NCBI RefSeq assembly: GCF_014638005.1
Contig: NZ_BMFG01000001.1
Span: 1-64,000 of the forward strand
DNA from: Flavobacterium orientale
Lineage (GTDB): Bacteria; Bacteroidota; Bacteroidia; Flavobacteriales; Flavobacteriaceae
DNA: 64,000 nt
Direction of reading: 5' to 3'
This document shows positions 26,300 to 35,249 of the stretch, piece by piece. Positions within the stretch are counted from its first letter, which is position 1; each line of letters opens with the position of its first letter. The position numbers and the translations under genes are program-made. The notes beneath the pieces are model-generated. The model had not been told where the DNA came from. It saw only the letters and a program-made list of their open reading frames with translations, and ran no database searches.

Positions 26300-27433
26300 A
26301 TGGAAAAGCAGCATCAGGTAGTTTTATCGTTGGGAAGTAATTTGGGAGATCGGTTGGTTTTTATAGAAAAAGCAATCGATTTGATTCACCAAAAGGTTGG
26401 GACTATTGTCAAAATTTCCAGACTTTATGAAACTCCACCTTGGGGTTTTGACAGCGAACCGTTTTATAATTGTGCGTTACTGCTTCATACTTCAAAACCC
26501 GTAGAAGAAATTCTCATTTTAGTCTTAGGTATCGAAAAACAAATCGGAAGAACACGAACGGAAGAGTCCGGTTATCAAAAGCGAGAAATTGATATTGATG
26601 TCATCGCTTTTGATGATGCTATTGTAACTACTGAAAATTTGAAAATTCCGCATCCTCAAATGCACAATCGATTGTTTGTTTTGATTCCCATGCGAGATTT
26701 AAACTTGGATTGGAGGCATCCTATTCTGCAAAAATTTTTACCTGAACTGGTGCTTTTGGCTGAAGATAAAAGCAACTGTAGACTTGTGAAAGAATTGAAA
26801 ACACCAATTGCTGATTTGAATTTACAAAAACTCAATTACATCGCTATTGAAGGGAATATTGGAGCAGGAAAAACAACTTTGGCTTCCAAAATTTCAGAAG
26901 ATTTCAATGCAAAAATGGTTTTAGAACGTTTTGCCGACAACCCGTTTTTGCCAAAATTTTATGAAGATCAAAGTCGCTATGCTTTTCCGTTGGAAATGTC
27001 TTTTTTGGCTGACAGGTACCAACAATTATCAGATGATTTGGCTCAATTTGATTTGTTTAAAGATTTTATTGTAGCCGATTATCATATTTTTAAATCCTTG
27101 ATTTTTGCCAAAGTAACTTTGACTGATGATGAATATCGCTTGTATAAAACCATGTTTGATATTATTTATAAAGAAATGCCCAAACCTGATTTGTATGTCT
27201 ATTTGTATCAAAATACAGAGCAATTATTGGCCAATATAAAACACAGAGGAAGAAGTTATGAACAACAAATTCCTGCCGATTATTTAGATAAAATCAATCG
27301 GGGTTATTTGGATTATATTAAAACCCAAACCGATTTAAACATTCTAATCATCGATGTTTCTGACAAAGATTTTGTTGTAAATCAGGAAGATTATCTTTTT
27401 ATTTTGGAGGAAATCCGAAAAAAAATCAAGTAA
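26300..27433 (+). CDS. folK: FolK - deoxynucleoside kinase fusion
   Basis: The 377-residue protein joins two enzymes. Residues 1-150 are 6-hydroxymethyl-dihydropterin pyrophosphokinase (LGSNLGDR at 11-18, RTRTEESGYQKREIDIDVIAF, and KIPHPQMHNRLFVLIPM), which transfers pyrophosphate to the pterin in folate synthesis. Residues about 178-377 are a deoxynucleoside kinase with P-loop GNIGAGKT (185-192), LERFADNPFLP, and RGRSYEQQI as the lid arginines. Such fusions are known in Bacteroidota. The start is the ATG at 26300, and the stop overlaps the methyltransferase gene on the other strand by 8 nt. Confidence 0.92.
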   Translation: MEKQHQVVLSLGSNLGDRLVFIEKAIDLIHQKVGTIVKISRLYETPPWGFDSEPFYNCALLLHTSKPVEEILILVLGIEKQIGRTRTEESGYQKREIDIDVIAFDDAIVTTENLKIPHPQMHNRLFVLIPMRDLNLDWRHPILQKFLPELVLLAEDKSNCRLVKELKTPIADLNLQKLNYIAIEGNIGAGKTTLASKISEDFNAKMVLERFADNPFLPKFYEDQSRYAFPLEMSFLADRYQQLSDDLAQFDLFKDFIVADYHIFKSLIFAKVTLTDDEYRLYKTMFDIIYKEMPKPDLYVYLYQNTEQLLANIKHRGRSYEQQIPADYLDKINRGYLDYIKTQTDLNILIIDVSDKDFVVNQEDYLFILEEIRKKIK

Positions 27434-27968
27434 TTTTTTCAAACGTCATTTTTTGAAACAAATCCCAAACCACAATCCCTGCACTAACTGAAATGTTTAA
27501 GGAATGTTTGGTTCCCAACTGCGGAATTTCAATCACTCCTTCACATTTTTGAATGGCTTCTTGCGAAACACCTTTAACTTCATTGCCAAAAATTAGAGCA
27601 TATTTTTTGTTTTTTTCAACTTGAAAATCATTTAGCATTTTAGAATGTTCTACTTGTTCTACAGCCCAAACTGAATTACCATCATTTTTTACTTTTTCAA
27701 TTGTTTTTATAACAGATTCCGCATATTCCCAAGTCACCGTTTCGGTAGCTCCTAAAGCCGTTTTGTGAATTTCTTTGTTGGGAGGAGTTGCAGTAATGCC
27801 ACACAAATAGATTTTTTCAATCAAAAAAGCATCGGCAGTTCTAAAAACAGAACCAATGTTGTGTAAACTTCTAATATCATCTAAAATGATAGTAATGGGT
27901 GTTTTTTCAGCTTGCTTAAATTCGTCAATGTTTTTTCGTTCCAGTTCTGAATTGGCTAATTTTCTCAT
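27426..27968 (-). CDS. TrmH/SpoU family RNA 2'-O-methyltransferase
   Basis: The 180-residue protein has the SPOUT motifs: DDIRSLHNIGSVFRTADAF (motif 1), LIFGNEVKGVSQEAI (motif 2) and IPQLGTKHSLNISVSAGIVVWDLF (motif 3, with the knot). Members methylate the 2'-OH of ribose in tRNA or rRNA using SAM; which RNA cannot be told. The ATG at 27968 is chosen over the frame to 28094, which would add 42 unrelated residues. Convergent with folK, overlapping its stop. Confidence 0.9.
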   Translation of the reverse strand: MRKLANSELERKNIDEFKQAEKTPITIILDDIRSLHNIGSVFRTADAFLIEKIYLCGITATPPNKEIHKTALGATETVTWEYAESVIKTIEKVKNDGNSVWAVEQVEHSKMLNDFQVEKNKKYALIFGNEVKGVSQEAIQKCEGVIEIPQLGTKHSLNISVSAGIVVWDLFQKMTFEKIT

Positions 27969-28037
27969 ACGGCAAAAATAGGAAATGAATTTGATAATCT
28001 GAAAATTGAAGAATCTGAAAATTTTGGAATTTGGAAG

Positions 28038-28069
28038 TTGTGTTTTGAAATATCTATTTCGTATTTTTG
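28038..28069 (+). promoter_or_regulatory. mutS: Candidate promoter for mutS
   Basis: TTG at 28038-28040 and TATTTTTG at 28062-28069 are separated by 21 nt, near the Bacteroidota -33/-7 spacing, just upstream of the TTG start of mutS at 28095. Confidence 0.5.
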
Positions 28070-28094
28070 AAATCCTAATCAAAATTCTAAACAA

Positions 28095-30710
28095 TTGTCA
28101 GCCAAAACCAACGTAGTAAAAGAACCAAAGGAAACCCCTTTGATGAAACAATACAATCAAATCAAAGCAAAATATCCTGATGCGTGTTTGTTGTTTCGTG
28201 TGGGTGATTTCTATGAAACTTTTGGTGAAGATGCGGTTAGAGCTTCTCAAATTTTAGGTATTGTTTTGACCAAACGAGGTGCCGGTTCCGAAACCGAGAC
28301 TGCATTGGCCGGATTTCCGCATCATTCCTTAAATACCTATTTGCCAAAATTGGTTAAAGCCGGACTTCGGGTTGCCATTTGCGATCAGTTGGAAGATCCG
28401 AAAATGACCAAAACCATTGTAAAAAGAGGTGTGACTGAATTAGTAACTCCCGGAGTTTCAATGAATGATGAGGTGTTGCATTCTAAAACCAATAATTTTT
28501 TGTCTGCAATTCATTTTGGAAAAAAACAATTAGGAATTTCATTTTTAGATGTGTCAACCGGAGAATTTTTAACTGCTCAAGGCAATGAAGAATACATTGA
28601 CAAATTGTTGCAAAATTTTAATCCGAGTGAAATTTTAATTCCGAAACAAAATAAAAACCAGTTTAGAGAAATTTTTGGAGAAGATTATCATACTTTTTTT
28701 CTCGAAGATTGGGTGTATAACGAAGATTATGGAGTTGAGGTATTGACCAAACATTTCCAAACCAATTCATTAAAAGGTTTTGGCATCGAAGAATTACAAG
28801 AAGGCATTGTGGCTTCGGGAGCGGTTTTGTATTATCTATCAGAAACGCAACATAACAAAATCCAACACATTACTTCCATTCAACGAATTGCTGAAGATGC
28901 TTATGTTTGGATGGATCGTTTTACTATTCGAAATTTGGAATTGTATCACAGTACTAATCAAAATGCGGTTACACTTTTAGATGTTATCGACAAAACGCTC
29001 TCGCCAATGGGAGGAAGGTTGCTAAAACGTTGGTTGGCACTTCCGTTAAAAGATGCAGGTAAAATACGTTCGCGTCATGAAGTAGTTTCTTTTTTGAAAG
29101 AAAATCAGGAGGTGCTTCAAAAAATTCAATACCAAATCAAACAAATTTCCGATTTGGAGCGATTGATATCTAAAGTGGCAACCGGAAAAATTTCTCCTCG
29201 CGAGGTGATTTATTTATGTCAGTCTTTAGATGCCATCTTACCCATCAAAACCTTAGCTTTAGAAAGTAGTAATGAATCTTTGAAAGCCATTGGCGATAGT
29301 TTGCATAGTTGTGATTTGTTGCGAGAAAAGATAAAAACCACCTTAAATCCAGATGCTCCGGTTTCTATCAATAAAGGAAATGCAATTGCTAGTGGTATTC
29401 ATATAGAATTGGACGAATTGCGTGCTATTTCAACATCTGGTAAAGAATATTTAGAAGGCATTGAAGCAAGAGAATCAGAACGAACTGGAATTTCATCGTT
29501 GAAAATTTCGTTCAATAATGTATTTGGCTATTACATTGAAGTTAGAAATACACACAAAGATAAAGTGCCACAAGAGTGGATTCGCAAACAAACCTTGGTC
29601 AATGCTGAGCGTTATATAACTGAAGAATTAAAAGAATATGAAACCAAAATTTTAGGTGCAGAAGATAAAATTCATCAATTAGAAACAAAGTTGTTTGAGC
29701 AATTGGTAATTTGGATTGGCACCTACATAAAGCCTGTTCAATTAAATGCTAGTTTAGTTGCTCAGTTGGATTGTTTGAATTCGTTTACGCAATTAGCAAT
29801 AGATAACAATTATGTGCGTCCGGTGTTAGATGAAACTTTTGATTTAGAAATAACTAATGGACGTCATCCCGTAATTGAAAAACAACTCCCAATAGGAGTT
29901 CCCTATATTGCAAACGATGTTTTTTTAGACAGTCATTCACAACAGCTCATTATGATTACCGGACCCAATATGTCGGGGAAATCAGCTATTTTACGACAAA
30001 CGGCATTGATTGTTTTGTTGGCTCAAATGGGAAGCTTTGTTCCTGCAGAGGCGGTTAGAATGGGTATTGTTGATAAAATATTTACCAGAGTAGGGGCGAG
30101 CGATAACATATCGATGGGTGAATCAACTTTTATGGTTGAAATGAATGAAACGGCTTCAATTCTAAACAATATTTCGGATAGAAGTTTGGTTTTATTGGAT
30201 GAAATTGGAAGAGGAACCAGTACCTATGACGGAATTTCTATTGCTTGGGCTATTGCTGAGTATTTGCACCAACATCCTAATCAGCCAAAAACATTATTTG
30301 CCACACATTATCATGAATTGAATGAAATGGAAGTCACCTTTGAACGAATTCATAATTTTAATGTGTCCGTAAAAGAATTAAAAGATACCGTTTTATTTAT
30401 TAGAAAGTTAGTAAAAGGAGGAACGGCTCACAGTTTTGGAATTCACGTAGCAAAAATGGCCGGAATACCACAGACAGTTATTTTAAAAGCACAAAAGATT
30501 TTAAAAAAATTAGAAAAAAATCATTCCAGCGAAGAATTATCAGGTATAAAATCGTCAAAAGATGATTTGCAATTAAGCTTTTTTAATTTAGATGATCCTT
30601 TGTTGGAGGAAATCAAAGAAGAAATTCTAAATATTGATATCAATACCCTTACGCCGGTTGAGGCTTTGATGAAATTAAATGAGATTAAAAGAATGTTGCA
30701 GAAAAAATAA
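28095..30710 (+). CDS. mutS: DNA mismatch repair protein MutS
   Basis: MutS recognises mismatches and starts repair. The 871-residue protein has the mismatch-binding motif with F39-x-E41 in VGDFYETFG, the clamp and lever regions, the Walker [10 protein letters not shown] (about 622-630), Walker [15 protein letters not shown] and the FATHYHEL switch, ending in the dimerisation helix. It begins with TTG at 28095; the first in-frame ATG is at 28143 and would remove residues that are part of the conserved N-terminal start, so TTG is likely. No mutL is in the window. Confidence 0.97.
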   Translation: MSAKTNVVKEPKETPLMKQYNQIKAKYPDACLLFRVGDFYETFGEDAVRASQILGIVLTKRGAGSETETALAGFPHHSLNTYLPKLVKAGLRVAICDQLEDPKMTKTIVKRGVTELVTPGVSMNDEVLHSKTNNFLSAIHFGKKQLGISFLDVSTGEFLTAQGNEEYIDKLLQNFNPSEILIPKQNKNQFREIFGEDYHTFFLEDWVYNEDYGVEVLTKHFQTNSLKGFGIEELQEGIVASGAVLYYLSETQHNKIQHITSIQRIAEDAYVWMDRFTIRNLELYHSTNQNAVTLLDVIDKTLSPMGGRLLKRWLALPLKDAGKIRSRHEVVSFLKENQEVLQKIQYQIKQISDLERLISKVATGKISPREVIYLCQSLDAILPIKTLALESSNESLKAIGDSLHSCDLLREKIKTTLNPDAPVSINKGNAIASGIHIELDELRAISTSGKEYLEGIEARESERTGISSLKISFNNVFGYYIEVRNTHKDKVPQEWIRKQTLVNAERYITEELKEYETKILGAEDKIHQLETKLFEQLVIWIGTYIKPVQLNASLVAQLDCLNSFTQLAIDNNYVRPVLDETFDLEITNGRHPVIEKQLPIGVPYIANDVFLDSHSQQLIMITGPNMSGKSAILRQTALIVLLAQMGSFVPAEAVRMGIVDKIFTRVGASDNISMGESTFMVEMNETASILNNISDRSLVLLDEIGRGTSTYDGISIAWAIAEYLHQHPNQPKTLFATHYHELNEMEVTFERIHNFNVSVKELKDTVLFIRKLVKGGTAHSFGIHVAKMAGIPQTVILKAQKILKKLEKNHSSEELSGIKSSKDDLQLSFFNLDDPLLEEIKEEILNIDINTLTPVEALMKLNEIKRMLQKK

Positions 30711-30771
30711 AAGCTATTCTTTTAGTATTCAAAAAGTTACTTTTTAGTTGAGATTTTTTTTCAAAAAACAC

Positions 30772-30801
30772 TTGTAAAAGTAAATAAATATAGTACATTT
30801 G
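30772..30801 (+). promoter_or_regulatory. Promoter of the tRNA-Gly/tRNA-Leu unit
   Basis: TTG at 30772-30774 and TACATTTG at 30794-30801 are exactly 19 nt apart, a perfect match to the Bacteroidota -33/-7 consensus. The first tRNA begins 48 nt after the -7 box. Confidence 0.75.
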
Positions 30802-30848
30802 CATCCGCATTGCTAAACAAGTGGTGCTGTTCTTATAAAAACCGTAAT

Positions 30849-30921
30849 GCGAAAATAGCTCAGTTGGTAGAGCGCCACCTTGCCAAGGTGGAGGTCGCGG
30901 GTTCGAATCCCGTTTTTCGCT
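30849..30921 (+). tRNA. tRNA-Gly(GCC)
   Basis: The 73-nt cloverleaf has acceptor arms GCGAAAA/TTTTCGC, D arm GCTC..GAGC, anticodon stem CCACC/GGTGG with loop TTGCCAA (anticodon GCC at 30882-30884), and T arm GCGGG TTCGAAT CCCGT. CCA is not encoded. It is first in a two-tRNA unit. Confidence 0.98.
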
Positions 30922-30936
30922 CAACTACCTTATAAT

Positions 30937-31022
30937 GCTCGAGTGGTGGAATTGGTAGACACGCTGGACTTAAAATCCAGTGGGCAGTAATGCCCGTGCG
31001 GGTTCAAGTCCCGCCTTGAGTA
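30937..31022 (+). tRNA. tRNA-Leu(TAA)
   Basis: The 86-nt class II tRNA has acceptor GCTCGAG/CTTGAGT, anticodon stem CTGGA/TCCAG with loop CTTAAAA (anticodon TAA at 30971-30973), a long variable arm TGGGCAGTAATGCCCGT and T arm GCGGG TTCAAGT CCCGC. CCA is not encoded. It lies 15 nt after tRNA-Gly and reads the UUA codon used heavily in this AT-rich genome. Confidence 0.98.
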
Positions 31023-31023
31023 C

Positions 31024-31060
31024 AAAAGCTTCATTTGTTTTTACAAGTGGAGCTTTTTTT
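31024..31060 (+). terminator. Terminator after the tRNA unit
   Basis: A 15-bp stem with two G.U pairs (31024-31038 with 31043-31057), a 4-T loop, and a run of T residues. It begins one base after the last tRNA. Confidence 0.8.
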
Positions 31061-31200
31061 ATTTACAAGATTCTGTATTTTAGTATGATTGTTTTACTTC
31101 GAAAGGAAATCGAATAGAATTAATAATGAACTTTGAAAGTTGAATATAAGCTTATGATTAGAACGCTTTGTGAAGTGAAGATTTTTTTTGACTTAATTCC

Positions 31201-31228
31201 AAAAAAAAATCCCGAACAAGTCGGGATT
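31201..31228 (-). terminator. Terminator after the 68-residue lipoprotein gene
   Basis: A stem AATCCCGA/TCGGGATT (31208-31215 with 31221-31228) followed on the minus strand by a T tract (the A run at 31201-31209). Confidence 0.8.
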
Positions 31229-31253
31229 AATTTTTTTGTTAGCTTGCTGCTAA

Positions 31254-31460
31254 TTACTGAGCTGGAGTTTCAGCTGGAGCTTCAGTAGCTTGAACTGTAG
31301 AGTCAATTTCCTGAACAGCTTCTTCAATTTGTTCTGTAGCTTCTTCAACTACTTCAGTTGCAGTTTCTTCAGTTGTTACTTCTTCTGCTTTTTCTTTACA
31401 TGATACGAAAGAAACTGACATAGCAGCTACTAATACTAAGCTTAAAATTACTTTTTTCAT
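31254..31460 (-). CDS. Small acidic lipoprotein (68 aa)
   Basis: It starts MKKVILSLVLV and has a lipobox VSC (C21); the mature part is very acidic and Glu/Thr/Val/Ala rich (CKEKAEEVTTEE and so on) with no aromatic residue. It is a paralogue of the 66-residue lipoprotein at 37541-37741: same signal, same CKEK start, similar composition. No named family. A Lys and acidic residues follow the lipid cysteine, like the surface-export signal reported for Bacteroidota lipoproteins, so surface exposure is possible but is inference. It has its own promoter and terminator, suggesting strong independent expression. Confidence 0.85.
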   Translation of the reverse strand: MKKVILSLVLVAAMSVSFVSCKEKAEEVTTEETATEVVEEATEQIEEAVQEIDSTVQATEAPAETPAQ

Positions 31461-31497
31461 CTTACTAAATTATAAAAGGTTAATTATTAATTCGAGG

Positions 31498-31525
31498 CAA
31501 AGATATAAATTTTTTGGTTCAACAA
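31498..31525 (-). promoter_or_regulatory. Candidate promoter for the 68-residue lipoprotein
   Basis: On the minus strand TATCTTTG (31498-31505) is preceded, at 17 nt, by TTG (31523-31525). It lies 38 nt before the ATG. Confidence 0.5.
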
Positions 31526-31657
31526 AATATTTTAGTTAATTTTTTTTAAAAAAAATAAAACTATTGTTTTTCAAACGTTTGAGCGTTGAAAATTAAGATA
31601 ATTCTGATTCAAAAAAGAAACAATTATTTGTAGAATTATAAAGAACACAGATTACTG

Positions 31658-33820
31658 TTATTTTTTAGATTTTTTCTTATTCTTTTTTGGTGTAACAAGT
31701 GTCATTTCATCAATTAAATGATTAGCATTAGCATACTTATCAATTACAAATAAAATGTAGCGTACATCTACCATGATGTTTCTACAAATTTCAGGATCAT
31801 AATAGATATCACTCATGGTTCCTTCCCAAACACGGTCAAAGTTTAGCCCTATTAAATTTCCGTGAGCATCAATTGCCGGACTTCCTGAATTTCCACCTGT
31901 TGTGTGGTTGGTTCCTATAAAGTTTACCGGCATTTTTCCATTTTCACCATAAGGGCCATAATCTTTAGCGTTATAAAGTTCAATTAATTTAGGCGACACA
32001 TCAAATTCATAATCTCCAGGAATGTATTTTTCCATAACACCTTCCAGATAGGTTACCGGACTATAGTAAACAGCATCTGCGGGTGCATATCCTTTCACTT
32101 TGCCATAGGTTACTCGCAAAGTTGAATTGGCATCCGGAAAAATTCGAGCTTCTTTTGGACTTAATTCTAAAATACCTTTCATGTAAGTGCGTTGCAAGGC
32201 TGTGTTTTTCAAATTGATTTCATCAAATTTTGGAGCAACATTTTTGTTGTAAGCGTCAGCAAGCATTTTTACAAAAAGATAACCACTGTCTTGATTCATA
32301 GTTGCAACGGCAGTTTTTGCATCGCCACTTAACATTTCTTTCAAACCATTGTAGCTTGATAATTTTGAGGTTTTGAAAATTTCAGCGGTTTTGGCTTTTA
32401 AATCTTGATTCAATAGTTCTTGTGGCAACAATTCTTTAGGTGATTTTGTAGCATACATTTCGATTAATTGTTCCATTACTTTTTCATCAACTGTGGCATT
32501 GAAATCTTTATACAATTCTTCAAAACCCATTAAAAGATTTGTTTTTCTATCATTAAAAGCTTGTTCGCCTCTTAAATTATAAAGTTGTTCTAATTGATAA
32601 AGGCGGTATCCGAAACTCAATAATTCGGTGTTTCTCATGACCACTTCCATAAAATAATCGCGACTTAAAGCATAAGGAGCGATAGCTTTATAATTGGTTT
32701 CAAATTCAGAAAGAAGATTGCCATATTCGTTTTGTTTTCCTGCTTTGGCAACTTTGTTCATGAAGTCTTTTTCAAAATCTTTTTTGATTTGAATGGCATT
32801 CGATTTTATTAAACCTTTATTTTCGCCAATCCACTTTTTCCAATAATTAGCTACAGAAGCAAATTTGGCGGCATATTGAATTTTTATCGCTTTGTCTTTT
32901 CTCATAAAACCATCTTGAATTTTTAGAGCGACATCGCGAATTTCAATTTTGGCAGGGTTCAAATCATTTACAATTTGTTCCACTGCAACTGCCGGCAAAT
33001 ATTCTTGTGTTCTTCCCGGATAACCAAAAACCATTGTAAAGTCGTTTTCTTGAACACCACTTGTTGATACCGGAAAATAATGTTTTGGCGTGTAAGGCAC
33101 ATTTTCCGAAGAATAAGCTGCCGGACGATTGTTTTTGTCAGCATAAATTCTGAATAGAGCAAAATCACCGGTATGACGTGGCCAAACCCAATTGTCAGTA
33201 TCAGAACCAAACTTCCCAATTGATGATGGTGGAGCCCCAACTAAACGAATGTCTTTAAACGTTTCAACTACAAACCAAATGTATTGATTACCGTCATAAA
33301 AAGTTCTGATTCTATTTTCTTGCCAACTTTCTTTTGGAAGTGAATTGGTCAAAGCGGAAATATTTTCTTGAATTTTCTTTTGTTTGTCAGCTTCGTTCGA
33401 AATGGTTTGTGTGTTTTCCAACACTTTGCTGGTAACATCTTCTATTTTTACAATAAATGTGACCACCATTCCCGGATTTGCTAATTCTTCGGATAAACTC
33501 ATTGCCCAAAATCCTTTTTCTAAATAATCATTTTCTACGGTTGAATGGGATTGAATTTGGCCATATCCGCAATGATGATTCGTTAAAATTAATCCTTTAG
33601 GTGAAATGACTTCTGAAGTACAACCGTTATTAAAATGAGGAACGGCATCCTTCATGCTTGAATTGTTGACATCATAAATATCTTTGGCTGTCATTTTCAT
33701 GCCAAGTGATTTCATTTCTTTTTCATTCATTCCTTCTAATAACGAAGGAATCCACATACCACCTTGTTGAGAAAAGGCAGAAAAACAAACAAAAAGTAAT
33801 AATATACGTAAAAATTTCAT
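31658..33820 (-). CDS. dpp11: S46 dipeptidyl-peptidase, probably DPP11 type (Asp/Glu-specific)
   Basis: The 720-residue exported protein has a signal peptide (to about SAFSQ) and the split serine-protease fold of family S46: H83 in LTNHHCGYGQIQ and S645 in GGNSGSPAIDAHG. Eighteen residues after that Ser is R663 in GLNFDRVWEGT, the position that in P. gingivalis DPP11 (R673) gives Asp/Glu specificity; DPP7 has Gly there. It removes dipeptides from the N terminus of peptides in the periplasm to feed amino-acid uptake. The assignment to DPP11 rests on this residue. Confidence 0.9.
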   Translation of the reverse strand: MKFLRILLLFVCFSAFSQQGGMWIPSLLEGMNEKEMKSLGMKMTAKDIYDVNNSSMKDAVPHFNNGCTSEVISPKGLILTNHHCGYGQIQSHSTVENDYLEKGFWAMSLSEELANPGMVVTFIVKIEDVTSKVLENTQTISNEADKQKKIQENISALTNSLPKESWQENRIRTFYDGNQYIWFVVETFKDIRLVGAPPSSIGKFGSDTDNWVWPRHTGDFALFRIYADKNNRPAAYSSENVPYTPKHYFPVSTSGVQENDFTMVFGYPGRTQEYLPAVAVEQIVNDLNPAKIEIRDVALKIQDGFMRKDKAIKIQYAAKFASVANYWKKWIGENKGLIKSNAIQIKKDFEKDFMNKVAKAGKQNEYGNLLSEFETNYKAIAPYALSRDYFMEVVMRNTELLSFGYRLYQLEQLYNLRGEQAFNDRKTNLLMGFEELYKDFNATVDEKVMEQLIEMYATKSPKELLPQELLNQDLKAKTAEIFKTSKLSSYNGLKEMLSGDAKTAVATMNQDSGYLFVKMLADAYNKNVAPKFDEINLKNTALQRTYMKGILELSPKEARIFPDANSTLRVTYGKVKGYAPADAVYYSPVTYLEGVMEKYIPGDYEFDVSPKLIELYNAKDYGPYGENGKMPVNFIGTNHTTGGNSGSPAIDAHGNLIGLNFDRVWEGTMSDIYYDPEICRNIMVDVRYILFVIDKYANANHLIDEMTLVTPKKNKKKSKK

Positions 33821-33869
33821 GGTATTTAATTTAGTTTGGAAAGATACAATTTTTAGATAATTTGGTTTT

Positions 33870-35123
33870 TTATTTTAAGTTTTCATTAAGAATATGGGAA
33901 ACAATCTTATCAGTTGCTCCTTTGTTCATTTGAACAAATGTGCTGCAGATATGACCTTTTTCATGACGAATAGCTTCGTTGTTGATTAGGTTTTTAAAGG
34001 CATCACTCATTTGATTCTGGTTTGCTATAGAAATACACCCTTCCATATTTACAAGAGCTATAGCTTCTGCAAAATGAGAGTAATTTGGACCAATAATAAT
34101 AGGAACTCCAAATGTGGCAGGTTCTAGGAGATTGTGAACACCCGGATTTCCAAAACCGCCGCCAACATAAGCAATATCAGCATAGCTGTAAATTTTGGTT
34201 AAAATACCAATGGTGTCAATGATGAAAACATCATGTTCATTAATAGAAAGGTGACGACCTGAAGCTATATCAGAAAATAAAATGCATTTTTTTGACAACG
34301 ATTTTTGTAAACCCTGAATTTGTTCCGATTTGATATTATGTGGAGCGATAATGAATTTTATGTTTTCAGTGGATTGATTGATAAAATTCACCAACAATTC
34401 TTCGTCTTTTGGCCAAGAACTTCCGATAACAATTGTCAACGTATTGTTTTTGAATTTTTCAATAAAATCCAAATGATTGTCGCGTTCTAAAATGGAAACA
34501 ACGCGATCAAATCGGGTATCACCTGAAATACTAACATTTTGAAAACCTAATTGTTGTACTAATTTTTTAGAAGATTCATTTTGCACAAAAAAGTAATCAA
34601 ATGAATTTAGAGCTTTTCTGTAAAAACCACCATACCATTTAAAAAACGCTTGATTTTCTCTAAAAATTCCCGAAATTAAATAGGTATTTATTTTTCTGTT
34701 TTTTAGTTCATTCAAATAATTGGGCCAAAATTCATATTTGATAAAAAACACCAATTCGGGATGAACACTATCTAAAAATTGATTCGCATTTTGTTTCGTA
34801 TCAAGTGGTAAGTAAATAGTAATATCTGCAATTGTATTATTTTTTCGAACTTCATAACCTGAAGGAGAAAAAAATGTGACTACAAGTTTATGATTCGGAA
34901 AATGAGCTTTAATTTTTTCCATCACGGGTAATCCTTGTTCAAATTCGCCCAATGAAGCGGCGTGAAACCAAATGGATTTATCTGAATTAGAAATGTTTTT
35001 TGATAAAGTTTCAAAAACTGATTTTCGACCGTCAACAAAAAGTTTCATTTTCGGATTAAATAATGCGACAATTTTCAGAAAAAATCCGGCTATTGAAACT
35101 AGGAATGAATAGAAGCTTAACAT
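33870..35123 (-). CDS. waaA: 3-deoxy-D-manno-octulosonic acid transferase
   Basis: WaaA attaches Kdo from CMP-Kdo to lipid A. The 417-residue protein has an N-terminal membrane anchor and the GT30 N-domain blocks RKSVFETL, IWFHAASLGEFEQGLPVMEKI, LVVTFFSPSGYEVRKN and LPLDTKQNANQFLD, then the GT-B C-domain with VYVGGGFGNPGVHNLLEPATFG-type segment (AYVGGGFG..HNLLEPA). It is divergent from the DegT aminotransferase gene. Confidence 0.94.
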   Translation of the reverse strand: MLSFYSFLVSIAGFFLKIVALFNPKMKLFVDGRKSVFETLSKNISNSDKSIWFHAASLGEFEQGLPVMEKIKAHFPNHKLVVTFFSPSGYEVRKNNTIADITIYLPLDTKQNANQFLDSVHPELVFFIKYEFWPNYLNELKNRKINTYLISGIFRENQAFFKWYGGFYRKALNSFDYFFVQNESSKKLVQQLGFQNVSISGDTRFDRVVSILERDNHLDFIEKFKNNTLTIVIGSSWPKDEELLVNFINQSTENIKFIIAPHNIKSEQIQGLQKSLSKKCILFSDIASGRHLSINEHDVFIIDTIGILTKIYSYADIAYVGGGFGNPGVHNLLEPATFGVPIIIGPNYSHFAEAIALVNMEGCISIANQNQMSDAFKNLINNEAIRHEKGHICSTFVQMNKGATDKIVSHILNENLK

Positions 35124-35170
35124 GTAAAAAAAATTGTGATGCTAAAATACATTACTTTAAACAATTTTCA

Positions 35171-35200
35171 TTGTTATCACCTCGCAAATAATTACTTTTG
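35171..35200 (+). promoter_or_regulatory. Promoter of the DegT-galE unit
   Basis: TTG at 35171-35173 and TACTTTTG at 35193-35200 lie exactly 19 nt apart, the Bacteroidota consensus, 50 nt before the ATG at 35250. Confidence 0.72.
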
Positions 35201-35249
35201 TTAGTTGAAACGAATTTTAAGTCGTTTTTAAAAAATTAAATCAATAAGC

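Noticed and set aside
30685..30924. 79-residue minus-strand frame across the tRNA-Gly gene
   Set aside because: Most of it is the complement of the tRNA and its promoter; the peptide start [12 protein letters not shown] is a known artefact of translating tRNA genes.
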